The notes: generated from the sequence alone by a model not told the origin. DNA of 64,000 nucleotides from Kiritimatiellia bacterium (GCA_017405115.1 JAFRBA010000228.1:5282-69281), one strand, 5' to 3'. Shown: positions 35,701-44,274, counted from the stretch's first letter. Made by a program: numbers and translations.

Positions 35701-36394
35701 CGATCGCGCAGTTCTCGGCGATCTCCGCCGCCGTCAAGGCACGGTCGTAAAGGCGGATGGCGAAAACCTCACCCGTCCATGGATAATTCTGGCCGAGCGT
35801 CCTGTCGCCGACAGCAACCTTCTTGTCGCCTGTACCCCAGGTATTTCTATGAGCAACGCCTGTCTGGACTTCGCCATTGAAATAGAGGTTGCTGACCGTC
35901 GAACCATCGTAAGTCGCCGCCGCAAAACGCACCTTGTCCGCATCATGCGAGCAATTGATGCGTTTGGTATCCGTCGATCCATCAAAATAGAGCCTGGTGC
36001 CATCACCGTCAAAGACGACGAATCGCGTATTGATTCCGCTGTTGAACAGAATTCGACCGCCGGCATCAGTCATCCTGTAAACGACTTCGATCGTTTTGTA
36101 GGCGGGCGTCGCGCTCGCGCCCTGCGCACCCGCGCCACCGCCGGCGACCTGCAGCGCGTTGCCGTCGAACGTCCACGAACCTTTGGCTGTCAGAGTCATG
36201 TCGAGGTTGCCGACGAGGTCTTTCCATACAGTCGCGTTCGGGTCGTGCGTTCCCGTACCCGCGTTGTCGATGCCGTCCCACTGCGCGATCAACCCGCTCT
36301 GCACGTAGCTTGAACTGTCGTAGGCAGTATCGGCAGAAAGCGTCAATGCCAACACCGTCGAAGAAAAAACCATCCAAAAGACTTTACGGTTCAT
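32768..36394 (-). CDS. Surface protein: three LamG domains plus beta-helix, M-x-x-I-x-R tail
   Basis: A 1208-residue secreted protein (signal MNRKVFWMVFSSTVLALTLS). Three LamG_3 domains occupy about 28-236, 250-490 and 495-690. Each has a core like Q-x-D-G-I-D-N-x-G-T-G-x-H...W-K-D-L near the start and F-A-I-R-L-Y-D-R-x-L-T near the end. About 700-1170 is a repetitive beta-helix with autotransporter-type strands (GAKFTSKGLYTF; NSAKLVMKGSG). It ends TKLVWFWHRMRIIIR, a variant of the shared tail. LamG domains bind glycans; the helix probably presents them on the cell surface. It leads the unit that includes the EEP, metallo-hydrolase and Tat proteins. AAAGGAG-like site (AAAAGGAG) precedes the ATG. 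Confidence 0.78.
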   Translation of the reverse strand: MNRKVFWMVFSSTVLALTLSADTAYDSSSYVQSGLIAQWDGIDNAGTGTHDPNATVWKDLVGNLDMTLTAKGSWTFDGNALQVAGGGAGAQGASATPAYKTIEVVYRMTDAGGRILFNSGINTRFVVFDGDGTRLYFDGSTDTKRINCSHDADKVRFAAATYDGSTVSNLYFNGEVQTGVAHRNTWGTGDKKVAVGDRTLGQNYPWTGEVFAIRLYDRALTAAEIAENCAIDKARFLPPEDPPEAPLTSLSYVQDGLIGQYDGIDNQGTGVHVPTATTWKDLAGDNDLTLTNSAAWCRGIGLSMNQTASSKAAAFGKTAAPLYKTIEVFFKESGRYSRIMLWSGDRSRYIVFDHGNVTYPFVWAYFDGRAEVVKSRPTPYVKMQAYVPTGLVATYGENDDVADVYCDGVQRYCGTSVNDWGAGDGVFSLGGRVVTSSMSANYGWEGEIYAIRFYSRVLTDEEIARNHAIDVKRFYTSAMYDKTGMTSFWDAKENVGAGQYDEATNIWKNLVSGGQDLTLNNSLWKDGSLYCVGGSPSGAYGTTPQTFTSMEIVFRHDVAGANAWLFSGGVAGYYCVLGTYRAQWCNYEGLYKVLDNSDLGLHSLATTRDVATTNAYADGVSKTYETRKTPAREGELDDWGAGANYVQVGARSSGAAFYGRVYSVRLYDNVPSNTRVWSNSEIDRVRFENPLTWHGPSSEIGDGYFDTYGNWVDLDQTVRVPDASYTVNLPLGTYKITLAKDRTVAAMRARNGNVEKWGRYVDATFDMGGKTFTVLGDYQADGARGVEGNRYASLTLTNGTFVAEGVMIGALAERTPGTQLHNDYANAFVRGSGSFLVEGADTTVSINKTFRMEGPFTRLRVSGGAKFTSKGLYTFATQNRLSTYEEGVYDRAQIEFTGSGTTASVGASGLYIHRDVDVTVSDGASLTITGGYEHFAPLGGTVNVFGRNYDTAPGNRSRFVVNNATVTLQGYPFVVGASLDKGPNGGGALFTLQNSAKLVMKGSGMSRFVVGAGANNTTAFSMGNVLNVLDGSVFGYGEDGARARLEVGICGNTSFCGVNVSNATVNCVKLLVGSKVSSAASSNDFVNVAGEASKINVSGDGMDSVRLRMGARLKFTIPAGGFAEAPIATAGGVTVDADEETFAVDPVKLVVDASAFKGDTVTLISCVSNSTDSLQRLANNRVGRGRLAVTDGGTKLVWFWHRMRIIIR

Positions 36395-36430
36395 ACGCGT
36401 AATTCTCCTTTTTGTGATCTACGGCGAACG

Positions 36431-36459
36431 ATTATACCAAGATTGACTTCCCTTTTCAA
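36431..36459 (-). promoter_or_regulatory. Promoter of the LamG/EEP/metallo-hydrolase unit
   Basis: Minus strand: TTGAAA (36459-36454), 17-bp spacer, extended -10 TGGTATAAT ending at 36431. Predicted start about 36424, giving a 30-nt leader with a Shine-Dalgarno site. Confidence 0.72.
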
Positions 36460-36477
36460 TTCCGAAAACCAAGATTC

Positions 36478-38697
36478 TCATTCAAATGAAATCCGTACGG
36501 CGTTCATCGTCGTGGAATCCGAGCCGACGTAGAGGGTGAATGCGCCAGGTTCGACAACGCGCTTCAGGTCCTTGTCATAAAGCGCGAAGGCGTTGTCGTC
36601 GAGGGTGAATTCGACCGTCTTCTCTTCGCCCGGCTTGAGCCAGACCGATGTGAACTCCTTTAGTTCCCGCTCGCGCGGCAGAACGCTCGCCACTTCGTCC
36701 CGCACATACAGCTGGACGACTTCGCGTCCGGCAACCTTGCCAGTATTCTTCACAGGAACGCGGATGCGCACCTTTTCGCCGATCTTGTACGCCGCCTTGT
36801 CCGCAAGCGGCTTGCCGTAGGCGAACGTGGTGTAGCTCAGGCCAAAGCCGAACGGGAACAACGGCTTGGACGGGATATCGGCATAGGAGCACGTTATGAA
36901 CGTGCGCTTCTCGCGATAGGAGAGCGGAATCTGTCCGACATCGTACGGTATGTGCTGCGCAAGCTTTCCAGACGGATTGACCTCCCCGCATAGCACTTCG
37001 GCGATGGCCTGCCCGCCCATCGCACCCGGATACCACGCCAGGATCACCGCATCCGAAAGCCACACAATCTCGTTCATGATGAAAGGACGCCCCGCGAACA
37101 CCACCGAGACGATCTTCTTTCCGGCGCGTTTGAGCGCACGGAGGTTCTCAAGCTCGGAGGCCGGGATCTCAAGCCGGGCGCGCCCCCTGCGTTCGCCCGT
37201 GTACTCCGTCGGCTCGCCGATGGAGAGCACTACGACATCCGGCTTCGGCATTCCGCCGCCCAGCCCGCGCGCCACGTTGAACATGTTCATTGGCTCATAG
37301 TCGAGATTCACGCCCCAGCGTTTCGCCATCGCCATCTTGATCGTGTCGATCTTCATGCGCGATTCTTCCTTGATGCCGGTATCCACGTCATACTCGTTGA
37401 ACATGTCCTTGCCCATGCCGCCGCGATGCGCGTCGTCATCGTCCACCCAGGTTCCCGTCAGCCCAACGCGCTTCGAAGTATCCAGCGGCAGAATGCCGTC
37501 GTTCTTGAGAAGGACGAGCGTTTCGCGCGTGAGCGCAAGGACGTCCGACTTGTTGCGGTCCGTCATCAGCGCTTCGCGGGCCTTCTTCTCGTCGCAGAAG
37601 CGGTAGGGGTCGTCGAATAGTCCCATGAGATACTTGAGCGCAAGCGACCGGACGACGGCGACATCAAGATCCGCCTCGCGCACCTTGCCCTCGCGCACGA
37701 GCTTCGGCAACACGAGGAACGCGCGGCTGATCATGTCCATATCGACGCCGGCCTCGAGCCCGCGCTTCGCCGCATCCTCGATATCCGTCGCTGCGCCCTC
37801 GTCGATGGAGAAAGTCAGCGTTGTCCAGTCCGTGACGAGCTGTCCGCGGAATCCCCATTGGTCGCGCAGAATGTCCTTCAGGAGATAGCGGTTGAAGTTG
37901 CAGGGAATGCCCTCGCAGACGGTGTAGGCGTTCATGAGCGAAAGCGCGCCAGCCTTGATCGTCGCCTCGAACGGCGGAAGATGCGTTTCAAGAAGTTCGC
38001 GGCGGGAGAAGTCCTTGTGACGGTAGTCCTTCCCGCCTTGTAGCGACGAATAGCCAGCGAAGTGCTTGGGGCAGGCGATGATGTGTTCGCCGTCCGTGAG
38101 CTCTTCGAGCGTACGCCCCTGGCAGCCGCGCACCCGCGCCGCACCGACGCGTCCGGAAAGATACGGATCCTCGCCGTGCGTGCAGCCGATGCGCCCCCAG
38201 CGCGGATCGTCGGAGACATCGACCTGCGGAGAGTACGTGAGCTGAATGCCGATTGCGGCGGCTTCGCGCGCGGCCACTGCCTCGGCCTTCTCAATTGCCT
38301 CGTCGTCCCAGCTGCACGCGATGGCGATCTGGCTCGGGAGCGTCGTCACCCAGCCATGTGTTATGTCCTCATGCACGATGAGCGGTATTCCGAGGCGGGA
38401 GTGCTCCATCTTGTACTCCTGGAGCCGCCGCGTCTCCTTGGCACCAAGAACGCGCATCATGGCGCCGATCTCGTTGCGGCAGACCATGTTGGTGTAGATG
38501 TGCCAGTGGTTCGGACCGAGGTCCATGTAGTCGTAGACCATCAGCTCGCCTGCCTTCTCCTCAAGCGTCATGCGTGCACACAGCTCGCGCGCTCGCGCCT
38601 CCGCACGCTCTAGTGCATCTTCGGCGCGAACGGCCGCGACCGGCAGTAAAGCGAAAATGGCGACTATCCGTAGAATTCCAGGCGCCTTGTGTTCCAT
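36478..38697 (-). CDS. bglX: Exported GH3 beta-glucosidase-type enzyme
   Basis: A 739-residue protein with a signal peptide (about 1-25) and the full GH3 plan. The N-terminal barrel (about 30-350) contains the KHF-type strand ACPKHFAGYSS and the nucleophile Asp290 in QLVTDW. The alpha/beta sandwich spans about 400-620 and the fibronectin-like cap about 660-735 (VREVVQLYVRD type). Motif FSPQVDVSDDPRWGR-like text (YSPQVDVSDDPRWGRIGCTH) is characteristic of BglX-type periplasmic beta-glucosidases. Cleaves terminal beta-glucosyl or beta-xylosyl residues; exact sugar unknown. It follows the beta-repeat surface protein by 22 bases and is presumably co-transcribed with it. Confidence 0.92.
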   Translation of the reverse strand: MEHKAPGILRIVAIFALLPVAAVRAEDALERAEARARELCARMTLEEKAGELMVYDYMDLGPNHWHIYTNMVCRNEIGAMMRVLGAKETRRLQEYKMEHSRLGIPLIVHEDITHGWVTTLPSQIAIACSWDDEAIEKAEAVAAREAAAIGIQLTYSPQVDVSDDPRWGRIGCTHGEDPYLSGRVGAARVRGCQGRTLEELTDGEHIIACPKHFAGYSSLQGGKDYRHKDFSRRELLETHLPPFEATIKAGALSLMNAYTVCEGIPCNFNRYLLKDILRDQWGFRGQLVTDWTTLTFSIDEGAATDIEDAAKRGLEAGVDMDMISRAFLVLPKLVREGKVREADLDVAVVRSLALKYLMGLFDDPYRFCDEKKAREALMTDRNKSDVLALTRETLVLLKNDGILPLDTSKRVGLTGTWVDDDDAHRGGMGKDMFNEYDVDTGIKEESRMKIDTIKMAMAKRWGVNLDYEPMNMFNVARGLGGGMPKPDVVVLSIGEPTEYTGERRGRARLEIPASELENLRALKRAGKKIVSVVFAGRPFIMNEIVWLSDAVILAWYPGAMGGQAIAEVLCGEVNPSGKLAQHIPYDVGQIPLSYREKRTFITCSYADIPSKPLFPFGFGLSYTTFAYGKPLADKAAYKIGEKVRIRVPVKNTGKVAGREVVQLYVRDEVASVLPRERELKEFTSVWLKPGEEKTVEFTLDDNAFALYDKDLKRVVEPGAFTLYVGSDSTTMNAVRISFE

Positions 38698-38719
38698 TTT
38701 GCGTCAGTCCCCATTTCCG

Positions 38720-41047
38720 TCAGCGAACTTTCAGCATCGTGCCGCGTGTGCCCTTGAACTCCAGTCTCCTGCCGTCCGCGCCGATGCGGAACCGCCAGCC
38801 GCCCCAGCCGTTCTCGGCCGAGACGACAGTACCGTCGGACTTTACGAACGTTATGTCGGGAAGCGCGTCCACATCTGTTTCGCTGAAGCGCGCGACCGTG
38901 TGCCATCTGCCGGTCCACGACTCGGAGTCCAGCGTATCGCATTCGGTCACACGAATGCCGCACCCCGCACGGAAAGACCCGATCGCCTTCGCCCAGAGAA
39001 GCGGTGTGGCCGCATTGGTGCAAGCCGTCAGCGCCGCAGCCGGGAACTCGATGTCGCCGTCAGGCCGCGCGCTGTTGAATGTGAGCGTGCCGCCCTCAAG
39101 ACGCGTCGGACCGTTGTAGCCGTTGGCACCGGTCAAGGTGAGCGTGCCGGCGCCGAGTTTCGTGAGACCTCCGTCCATCTCGCCTTCGCCCACCCCGGAC
39201 ACGAGCGCGGTATTGACACGCCTCGAATTGCCGTCCGTGTCGAATCGTGCACCGCCAGCGAGTACACGCACCGTGACATTTGCCCAGTAAGCAGTCGAGC
39301 TTCTGCCGCCAAGGAAATTGTCGCGATCTGTCTCGGTGATGGCACTGCTCGAATATGCCTTGATTGTGCCGCCGTTCAGGTTGATGGTGCCTGTATCAGC
39401 TCCATACATGATAAAATAGCCAACACGCAGCACGCCGCCCGTGTTTACGTTGATCTCGGACTGGCTGCTCTGCGAAACCCTGATTCTGTAGCATTCGAAC
39501 ACGCCATCGTTCTCCACCGTCAACTTGGCGGGCGTGCTAAGGCCATTGAGATATTCGGCGTAATCGTCCAGCATGCTCACCTTGCCCCCAGAGACGAGAA
39601 CCTGTGCATATTTGCTCGCCTGGGCGTAGCGAGACCCTTCGATTTTCAACGTGCCCCCGGAAACCTTCAGGTTGCCGGCATCGCCTGCATACGCGCTGTT
39701 GTCGCCCTCGACATACAAAGGTGCGCCGGTGCCCGTGCCGGACGTGGGGCTGCGAACAAGCGTCGTGCCGCTCGCGATCTCCAGGCTTTTAAGAACCTGT
39801 ACCCTGTCCAGTCGGTTCGTGCGGCCATCGCCAGTGTCCAGCACGACGCGACCGCTCCAGCTACCGAATTTCACGATCGTATTTGTCGAGCATTCCGCAC
39901 CATCGGGAACATTGATCTCGCCTCCTATTCCAAAACTCCTGTTGGCACCGATTGTGATTGTGGCGCCGGCATCGATTGCGATATTGCGGTTGCGGTGCAT
40001 CAAGTAGTAGTCGCCCCCGTTGCCGCCGAACATCGTGATGTTCCCTTTGAAGAATATGTTGTTCGTCGGCGATGTCGGCACTTTCCCAAACACACCGTCG
40101 GATCCGGCAAAGTTCTGAAACGTCATGTTGCCCTCAAACCAGGTTCCGCCCTTGAACGTGCTGTTTCTGCAGATGCCGTCCAATCGTATGGTCGTGCCGC
40201 CGCTTGTCTTGAAATGCACGCCACCGTCTGGCTCGTCCTCGCCGGTGCCGGTAAAGAGCGGCTTGTCGATGGTAACGGTCCCGACATCGTTGACCAGGTG
40301 AAATCCGCCTGCATCGACGTATGACTTGACGTTGGCCCATTTCGCATCGTCTCCTGTGTAGAGAGAACCGGCGTAAGTTATGTTCACGGTTCCGCCATTG
40401 TAGCGAATCACGGCATAGCACCCGGACTCGGCAATGTAGAACTTATCGACGTACATCTGCCCACCGGCATTGAGGAAGATGCCGAGATCGCCAGCCAACT
40501 CTGACTTGTACGTCTGGCAGACGCGGATCTGCGGCCACTTGAACACGCCTTTGTCCTGAACAATCAACCTGCATCCAGTGCAGTCCGAAGGAATGCTGAT
40601 GGCGTGGAGGAACTCCTTGCCGGAGCCTGGAGTATAGGTAACTGGCTGGAATGTTCCGTTCGTGATCATGAGATCGCCGCAAGAGGTCGCCACCCCCCAT
40701 CCGCTCGTGTTCCACACGTTCACCGTAGCTCCACCTTCGACGATTGTGACGCCGCCGCTCTGCCCAAACGTGCTGATGCTTGAAGCCGCCCCACCAGTAC
40801 CCTGGATGGTCGTAGTTCCACTGTTGATTTTAAGCGTCCCGGCTTTTGTCTCCAAGCCGACAAGCGAATTGTTGCCGGAAAGCGTCAACGTGCCAGAACC
40901 TGTCTTGACGGTGCGCGTGGCATCCGTTATGCCTGAAAGCGACCCAGCGCTGTACTCAGTCGCACAAAGCGGCAGCATAAGCGCCATCGCGCAACCGCAC
41001 AACACGAATGCAACGGCGACTCTCTTTTTACAAGCGGAACTGTTCAT
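38720..41047 (-). CDS. Autotransporter-type beta-repeat surface protein with M-x-K-x-R tail
   Basis: A 775-residue exported protein with a signal peptide (VAVAFVLCGCAMALMLPLCA). Nearly all of it is beta-strand repeats rich in Gly, Ser, Thr and Asn, with the hallmark phrases KTGSGTLTLSGNNSLVGLET near the start and KLGAGTLTLTGANGYNGPTR near residue 635, the autotransporter-associated beta-strand pattern. The C-terminus (GRRLEFKGTRGTMLKVR) is a divergent form of the tail seen on the other surface proteins. AAAGGA lies seven to eight bases before the ATG. No catalytic motif; adhesin or substrate-binding scaffold is likely. Translocator beta-barrel is absent, so secretion must depend on another system. 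Confidence 0.72.
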   Translation of the reverse strand: MNSSACKKRVAVAFVLCGCAMALMLPLCATEYSAGSLSGITDATRTVKTGSGTLTLSGNNSLVGLETKAGTLKINSGTTTIQGTGGAASSISTFGQSGGVTIVEGGATVNVWNTSGWGVATSCGDLMITNGTFQPVTYTPGSGKEFLHAISIPSDCTGCRLIVQDKGVFKWPQIRVCQTYKSELAGDLGIFLNAGGQMYVDKFYIAESGCYAVIRYNGGTVNITYAGSLYTGDDAKWANVKSYVDAGGFHLVNDVGTVTIDKPLFTGTGEDEPDGGVHFKTSGGTTIRLDGICRNSTFKGGTWFEGNMTFQNFAGSDGVFGKVPTSPTNNIFFKGNITMFGGNGGDYYLMHRNRNIAIDAGATITIGANRSFGIGGEINVPDGAECSTNTIVKFGSWSGRVVLDTGDGRTNRLDRVQVLKSLEIASGTTLVRSPTSGTGTGAPLYVEGDNSAYAGDAGNLKVSGGTLKIEGSRYAQASKYAQVLVSGGKVSMLDDYAEYLNGLSTPAKLTVENDGVFECYRIRVSQSSQSEINVNTGGVLRVGYFIMYGADTGTINLNGGTIKAYSSSAITETDRDNFLGGRSSTAYWANVTVRVLAGGARFDTDGNSRRVNTALVSGVGEGEMDGGLTKLGAGTLTLTGANGYNGPTRLEGGTLTFNSARPDGDIEFPAAALTACTNAATPLLWAKAIGSFRAGCGIRVTECDTLDSESWTGRWHTVARFSETDVDALPDITFVKSDGTVVSAENGWGGWRFRIGADGRRLEFKGTRGTMLKVR

Positions 41048-41074
41048 TGTGGTGTCCTTTCTTAGTTTAGAATC

Positions 41075-41180
41075 TCAATCCAGATGGAAAACGGGCTTGA
41101 GGTCCTGCGAGACAGGGGAGTTGTTGGGGTTCACGGCCACGAGCGGCGCCATGTAGTCCCACCACATCCGACAGACCGGG
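41075..41180 (-). pseudogene. 3' remnant of an L-rhamnose mutarotase gene (rhaM-like)
   Basis: A start-less minus-strand frame ends [20 protein letters not shown] followed by [12 protein letters not shown]. This matches, nearly residue by residue, the end of L-rhamnose mutarotase (DUF718), where E. coli RhaM has CQRWWKYM...NPDNSPVS...LQEVFYLP. The catalytic N-terminal two thirds are missing; a TGA lies in frame near 41264. The fragment sits between the surface-protein gene and the XylR-like regulator. It suggests that a rhamnose gene was deleted here and that the regulator may once have controlled rhamnose genes. Match made from memory of RhaM. Confidence 0.75.
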
Positions 41181-41246
41181 GCGTATCTCCATTTTGAAAG
41201 CCTTGCTAACAACTTTGTCCTTCCTTGTGATTGTATTACATCAAAC

Positions 41247-41313
41247 GAGGCAGTTCCGCCTCAAGCGGATTTCATTGCGTTTCTGGCAAGGAAATAGTTG
41301 CTTAATTGGCAAC
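41247..41313. promoter_or_regulatory. Two palindromes upstream of xylR-like gene 1
   Basis: GAGGCAGTTCCGCCTC (41247-41262) has 7-bp arms with one mismatch around TT; GTTGCTTAATTGGCAAC (41297-41313) has perfect 5-bp arms around 7 bases. Both lie in the divergent control region, the second just upstream of the regulator's -10 box. Operator candidates for autoregulation. Confidence 0.45.
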
Positions 41314-41330
41314 ATGTGAACGGGAAATTA

Positions 41331-41339
41331 TGATATACT
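41331..41339 (+). promoter_or_regulatory. Extended -10 of xylR-like gene 1
   Basis: TGATATACT, a TG-N-TATACT extended -10, ends nine bases before the ATG at 41349. The predicted transcript has a leader of about three bases. No convincing -35. Confidence 0.6.
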
Positions 41340-41348
41340 CTCCGCAAC

Positions 41349-42581
41349 ATGAGATCACGCCGCGACAGAATATACAAGATCTGGGTGCATCTGCGCCTCT
41401 CGTACGCCTCCGGGCGCGACATCCTATACGGCATTTCAAGATATGCCAGGGCGAATGCCCATTGGAACATCAAGCTGATGCCGTCATACGGTGACGGCTC
41501 CGAATTCCGCTTCCCGTCCCCCGCCGAAGCCGACGGCTTAATCTCAAGCGAGCCGCTCTCCGCCGACGCGGCCACGTCCGGCATTCCGCTTGTCGTGATC
41601 GGCACGCGCGAGAAATGGCTAGGCCGGCGCATGAAGTCACTCGCCTTTGTGCGGAACGACGATGCGGCGATCGGACGCTTCGGGGCGAACTTCCTGAAGT
41701 CGCTCGGCAAGTTCCGCTCGTTCGGATTCGTGCCTACAAACGTCCCGTACTACTGCTCGATCCTCCGCAGCGAGGGCTTCTTCTCCGAGTTGAAAAAGGC
41801 GGCGGCAGACGTCCGCCAGTACACAGCCAGGGAGATGGAAGACGGGACGGTGGACGACATCGCATCGCTCGGCAGCTGGCTCGCAGACCTGCCCAAGCCG
41901 ACCGCCGTCATGGCCGTGCACGACCTGCGCGCGACTCACGTCCTCGAGGCGGCGACAATGGCCAGGATCAAGGTGCCGGAGCAGATGGCCGTAATTGGCG
42001 TCGACAACGACGAACTCCTCTGCGACTTCACGTCGCCGCAGCTCACCAGCGTCTACCCCGACCACGTCAAGGAGGGGGAGCTTGCCGCCGCCACGCTCCA
42101 TGCCCTGCTCAAAAAGAGCGATTCTCACCGCACGCGCACCTTCCGTTCCAACGCCAAGTCAATCGTGGAACGCGAATCCACCCGGCACATCTCGCCGGCG
42201 ACGCATCTGGCGGAGGAGGCGATGTCGTTCATCCGGCACAATGCGCTGAAAGGCATCAGCGCCGCCGATGTCGCCAAGCATCTGCGCATCTCGCGTCGGC
42301 TCTGCGATCTGCGGTTCAAGGAATGCCACGGCGAGACGGTCCTCGAAGCCATCCTCAAGGTTCGCTTTGCCGAACTGAAGCGCCGCTTGGCTTCATCCAC
42401 CACCTCAATCGGAAAGATCGTCTCCGGCTGCGGTTTCGCGTGCGAAAGCCACGCCAAGCGAATGTTCAAGAAGCGCTTCGGCATGTCCATGCGCGAATGG
42501 CGCGCCTCGCCGTCGCATCACGTCCCCGGCTGCTCCGACCTTCCTCCGGATGCCGCAGCAGCCGAGGCAAACGCGAAATAG
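41349..42581 (+). CDS. XylR-type regulator 1: sugar-binding domain plus AraC helix-turn-helix
   Basis: A 410-residue cytoplasmic regulator. Residues about 15-270 resemble the LacI/periplasmic sugar-binding fold (IWVHLRLSYASGRDILYGIS opening; KVPEQMAVIGVDNDELLCDF hinge strand). About 285-395 form the double helix-turn-helix of AraC proteins (ADVAKHLRISRRLCDLRFKE; KIVSGCGFACESHAKRMFKK). This architecture is that of XylR and related activators that sense xylose or other sugars. It is divergent from the surface-protein/GH3 unit and the rhamnose mutarotase remnant, which are its likely targets. It overlaps the convergent permease gene by 64 bases at the 3' ends. Expression likely starts at a leaderless promoter. 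Confidence 0.88.
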   Translation: MRSRRDRIYKIWVHLRLSYASGRDILYGISRYARANAHWNIKLMPSYGDGSEFRFPSPAEADGLISSEPLSADAATSGIPLVVIGTREKWLGRRMKSLAFVRNDDAAIGRFGANFLKSLGKFRSFGFVPTNVPYYCSILRSEGFFSELKKAAADVRQYTAREMEDGTVDDIASLGSWLADLPKPTAVMAVHDLRATHVLEAATMARIKVPEQMAVIGVDNDELLCDFTSPQLTSVYPDHVKEGELAAATLHALLKKSDSHRTRTFRSNAKSIVERESTRHISPATHLAEEAMSFIRHNALKGISAADVAKHLRISRRLCDLRFKECHGETVLEAILKVRFAELKRRLASSTTSIGKIVSGCGFACESHAKRMFKKRFGMSMREWRASPSHHVPGCSDLPPDAAAAEANAK

Positions 42582-44215
42582 AGCGCCGTATAGACGATGG
42601 CCGACTTCTTGAAGCGCTGCGGTGCGCGGACGGCGCCGACCGCCAGCGCACACAACACCACCGCCGCCAGGATGCCGAAGACGCGCGCGTGGCGCCTTGT
42701 CCCTTTCGTCCCGCCAGTCCCGTTCGTCCCGTTATCGCCCGCAGCCGCTTCTTCTGACAGTTCCGCGATACGCGCCTCGACCGCATCCACATCACGGCGG
42801 ACGTCGTCCGGAACCACCTTCCCCGCGCCGCCTAGCCACGCAAATAAAACGTACGCAAACGCGGCAATGAAGAAAGTCGGCAGAAACAGGAAGAACGGAT
42901 GCATCCAACCGCAATTTAGCGCGACAAGCACGAAAACCGCAGAGACCAGCCACGCGGCCAGCGCAGCAAGATTGATCTTCCGCCCGCGGTAGAGGTTCCA
43001 GTAACGCACGAACCCGATGCGGGGGAAGAGCCAATGCTCCACAAGGCAGATGGCGCCTACGGACGGCAGCACCAGGACTACTGTGTTGACGAGCTTGTCA
43101 ATGCGCATCATCGCCGGGAAGCAGGCGCAGACCGCTATTACCGCGCCGACGGCGAACGACAGCTTGCGCAGCGACGCCTTTGGCGCGAACGTCGCAAACG
43201 ACAGCGCGGCGCGGTATATGTTGGGTGTCGCAGTCGTCCAGCCGGCCGCGACGACCGCAAGAAGCCCCGTGAAGCCGAGCACCGTGCCGGCGACGGCACC
43301 GGAGTCGAGCTGCTGCAGTTCCTTGCCGCAGAGCGCGGCGGCCGTCGCGCCCATTATGCCGGCGCACGTCCAGGCAAAGAAGTGCCCGATGAACATGCCG
43401 TAGAATCCAACCCATCCGTAGCTCTTGCGCTTCGCGTAGCGGAATATCGACATGTCGGTAAGACCTGCATGGTACGCGAGGTTGCACATCCACGCAAACG
43501 CCGCGACGTGTATCCAAGTGAGGTGCGGCTGGCCTTCAGGCACCTTGCCGGTGAAGATGTGAGTCTCAAGAAGGCGCAGAAAGTCTCCCGCGCCGCCTAT
43601 CTCCCCGAACCCGGTCGTGCGGCAGAGCGCGGGGAGCGCCACCGCCGCGCCGCAGAAGAACATCACGATCATCCACGGTGCGCAGATGGACGAAAACCGC
43701 GCCACGCCCTTGAACCCGTATGCAGCGACGAACACCGTTACGGCAGACAGGGCAAGCGTGAGCGCCACGGTGCCCGCGCTTGTAGGATACCACGAAAGCT
43801 GTACGGGCAGGCCGAACAGCTCCTTTATAGATGTCGCGGCGATTGCCGTCATGGCCGCCGCATAGCATATCGAAGTCACGCCCCAGGCCGCGTTGTAGGC
43901 CCGCTGGAACCACGGTCCCGTCGCCTTGCGCAGGTAGGCGAAGAGGGAAAGGCGCGTGTCGACCGCAATTGGCGCGGTGCAGAGCGCGTACATGCTCGTC
44001 GCGAGCAGGTTGCCGACGGCAAGTCCGATCAGCAGCTCCTTCGCGCGCACGCCCCAGGTCACGAGCAGCGCGCCTATCACGAACTCCGTCGCGGCAATGT
44101 GCTCGCCGCCGTATATTCCCAGGAAGTCGCCCAGCCCAGACAACTTGGCGGACGCCACAGGGCACTCCTCGGCGGGTATGCTTTTCGCACGGTGCTCAAT
44201 CTCCTCTTGTGTCAT
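42518..44215 (-). CDS. NCS1-type permease (nucleobase/cation symporter family)
   Basis: The 565-residue protein has about twelve hydrophobic helices between residues 40 and 470. The opening (GGEHIAATEFVIGALLVTWG) and KAYN-like loop (FQRAYNAAWGVTSICYAAAM) resemble cytosine/purine/allantoin permeases of the NCS1 family. A charged cytosolic tail of about 90 residues (470-560, with KGTRRHARVFG) ends in two further hydrophobic stretches, longer than usual for the family. It would import a nucleobase or related small molecule with Na+ or H+. Promoter at 44245-44274 and an AAGGGG site precede the ATG. Exact substrate unknown; a sugar or amino acid role cannot be excluded. Confidence 0.65.
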   Translation of the reverse strand: MTQEEIEHRAKSIPAEECPVASAKLSGLGDFLGIYGGEHIAATEFVIGALLVTWGVRAKELLIGLAVGNLLATSMYALCTAPIAVDTRLSLFAYLRKATGPWFQRAYNAAWGVTSICYAAAMTAIAATSIKELFGLPVQLSWYPTSAGTVALTLALSAVTVFVAAYGFKGVARFSSICAPWMIVMFFCGAAVALPALCRTTGFGEIGGAGDFLRLLETHIFTGKVPEGQPHLTWIHVAAFAWMCNLAYHAGLTDMSIFRYAKRKSYGWVGFYGMFIGHFFAWTCAGIMGATAAALCGKELQQLDSGAVAGTVLGFTGLLAVVAAGWTTATPNIYRAALSFATFAPKASLRKLSFAVGAVIAVCACFPAMMRIDKLVNTVVLVLPSVGAICLVEHWLFPRIGFVRYWNLYRGRKINLAALAAWLVSAVFVLVALNCGWMHPFFLFLPTFFIAAFAYVLFAWLGGAGKVVPDDVRRDVDAVEARIAELSEEAAAGDNGTNGTGGTKGTRRHARVFGILAAVVLCALAVGAVRAPQRFKKSAIVYTALYFAFASAAAASGGRSEQPGT

Positions 44216-44244
44216 GTCAGTTCACCCCTTTTCCCCGGGCGACT

Positions 44245-44274
44245 ACTATATCATAACATTCTCTCCGTCAGCAA
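44245..44274 (-). promoter_or_regulatory. Proximal permease promoter
   Basis: Minus strand: TTGCTG (44274-44269), 18-bp spacer, TATAGT ending at 44245 with TGA before it (TGATATAGT). Predicted start about 44238, leaving a 23-nt leader with AAGGGG. Confidence 0.6.
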
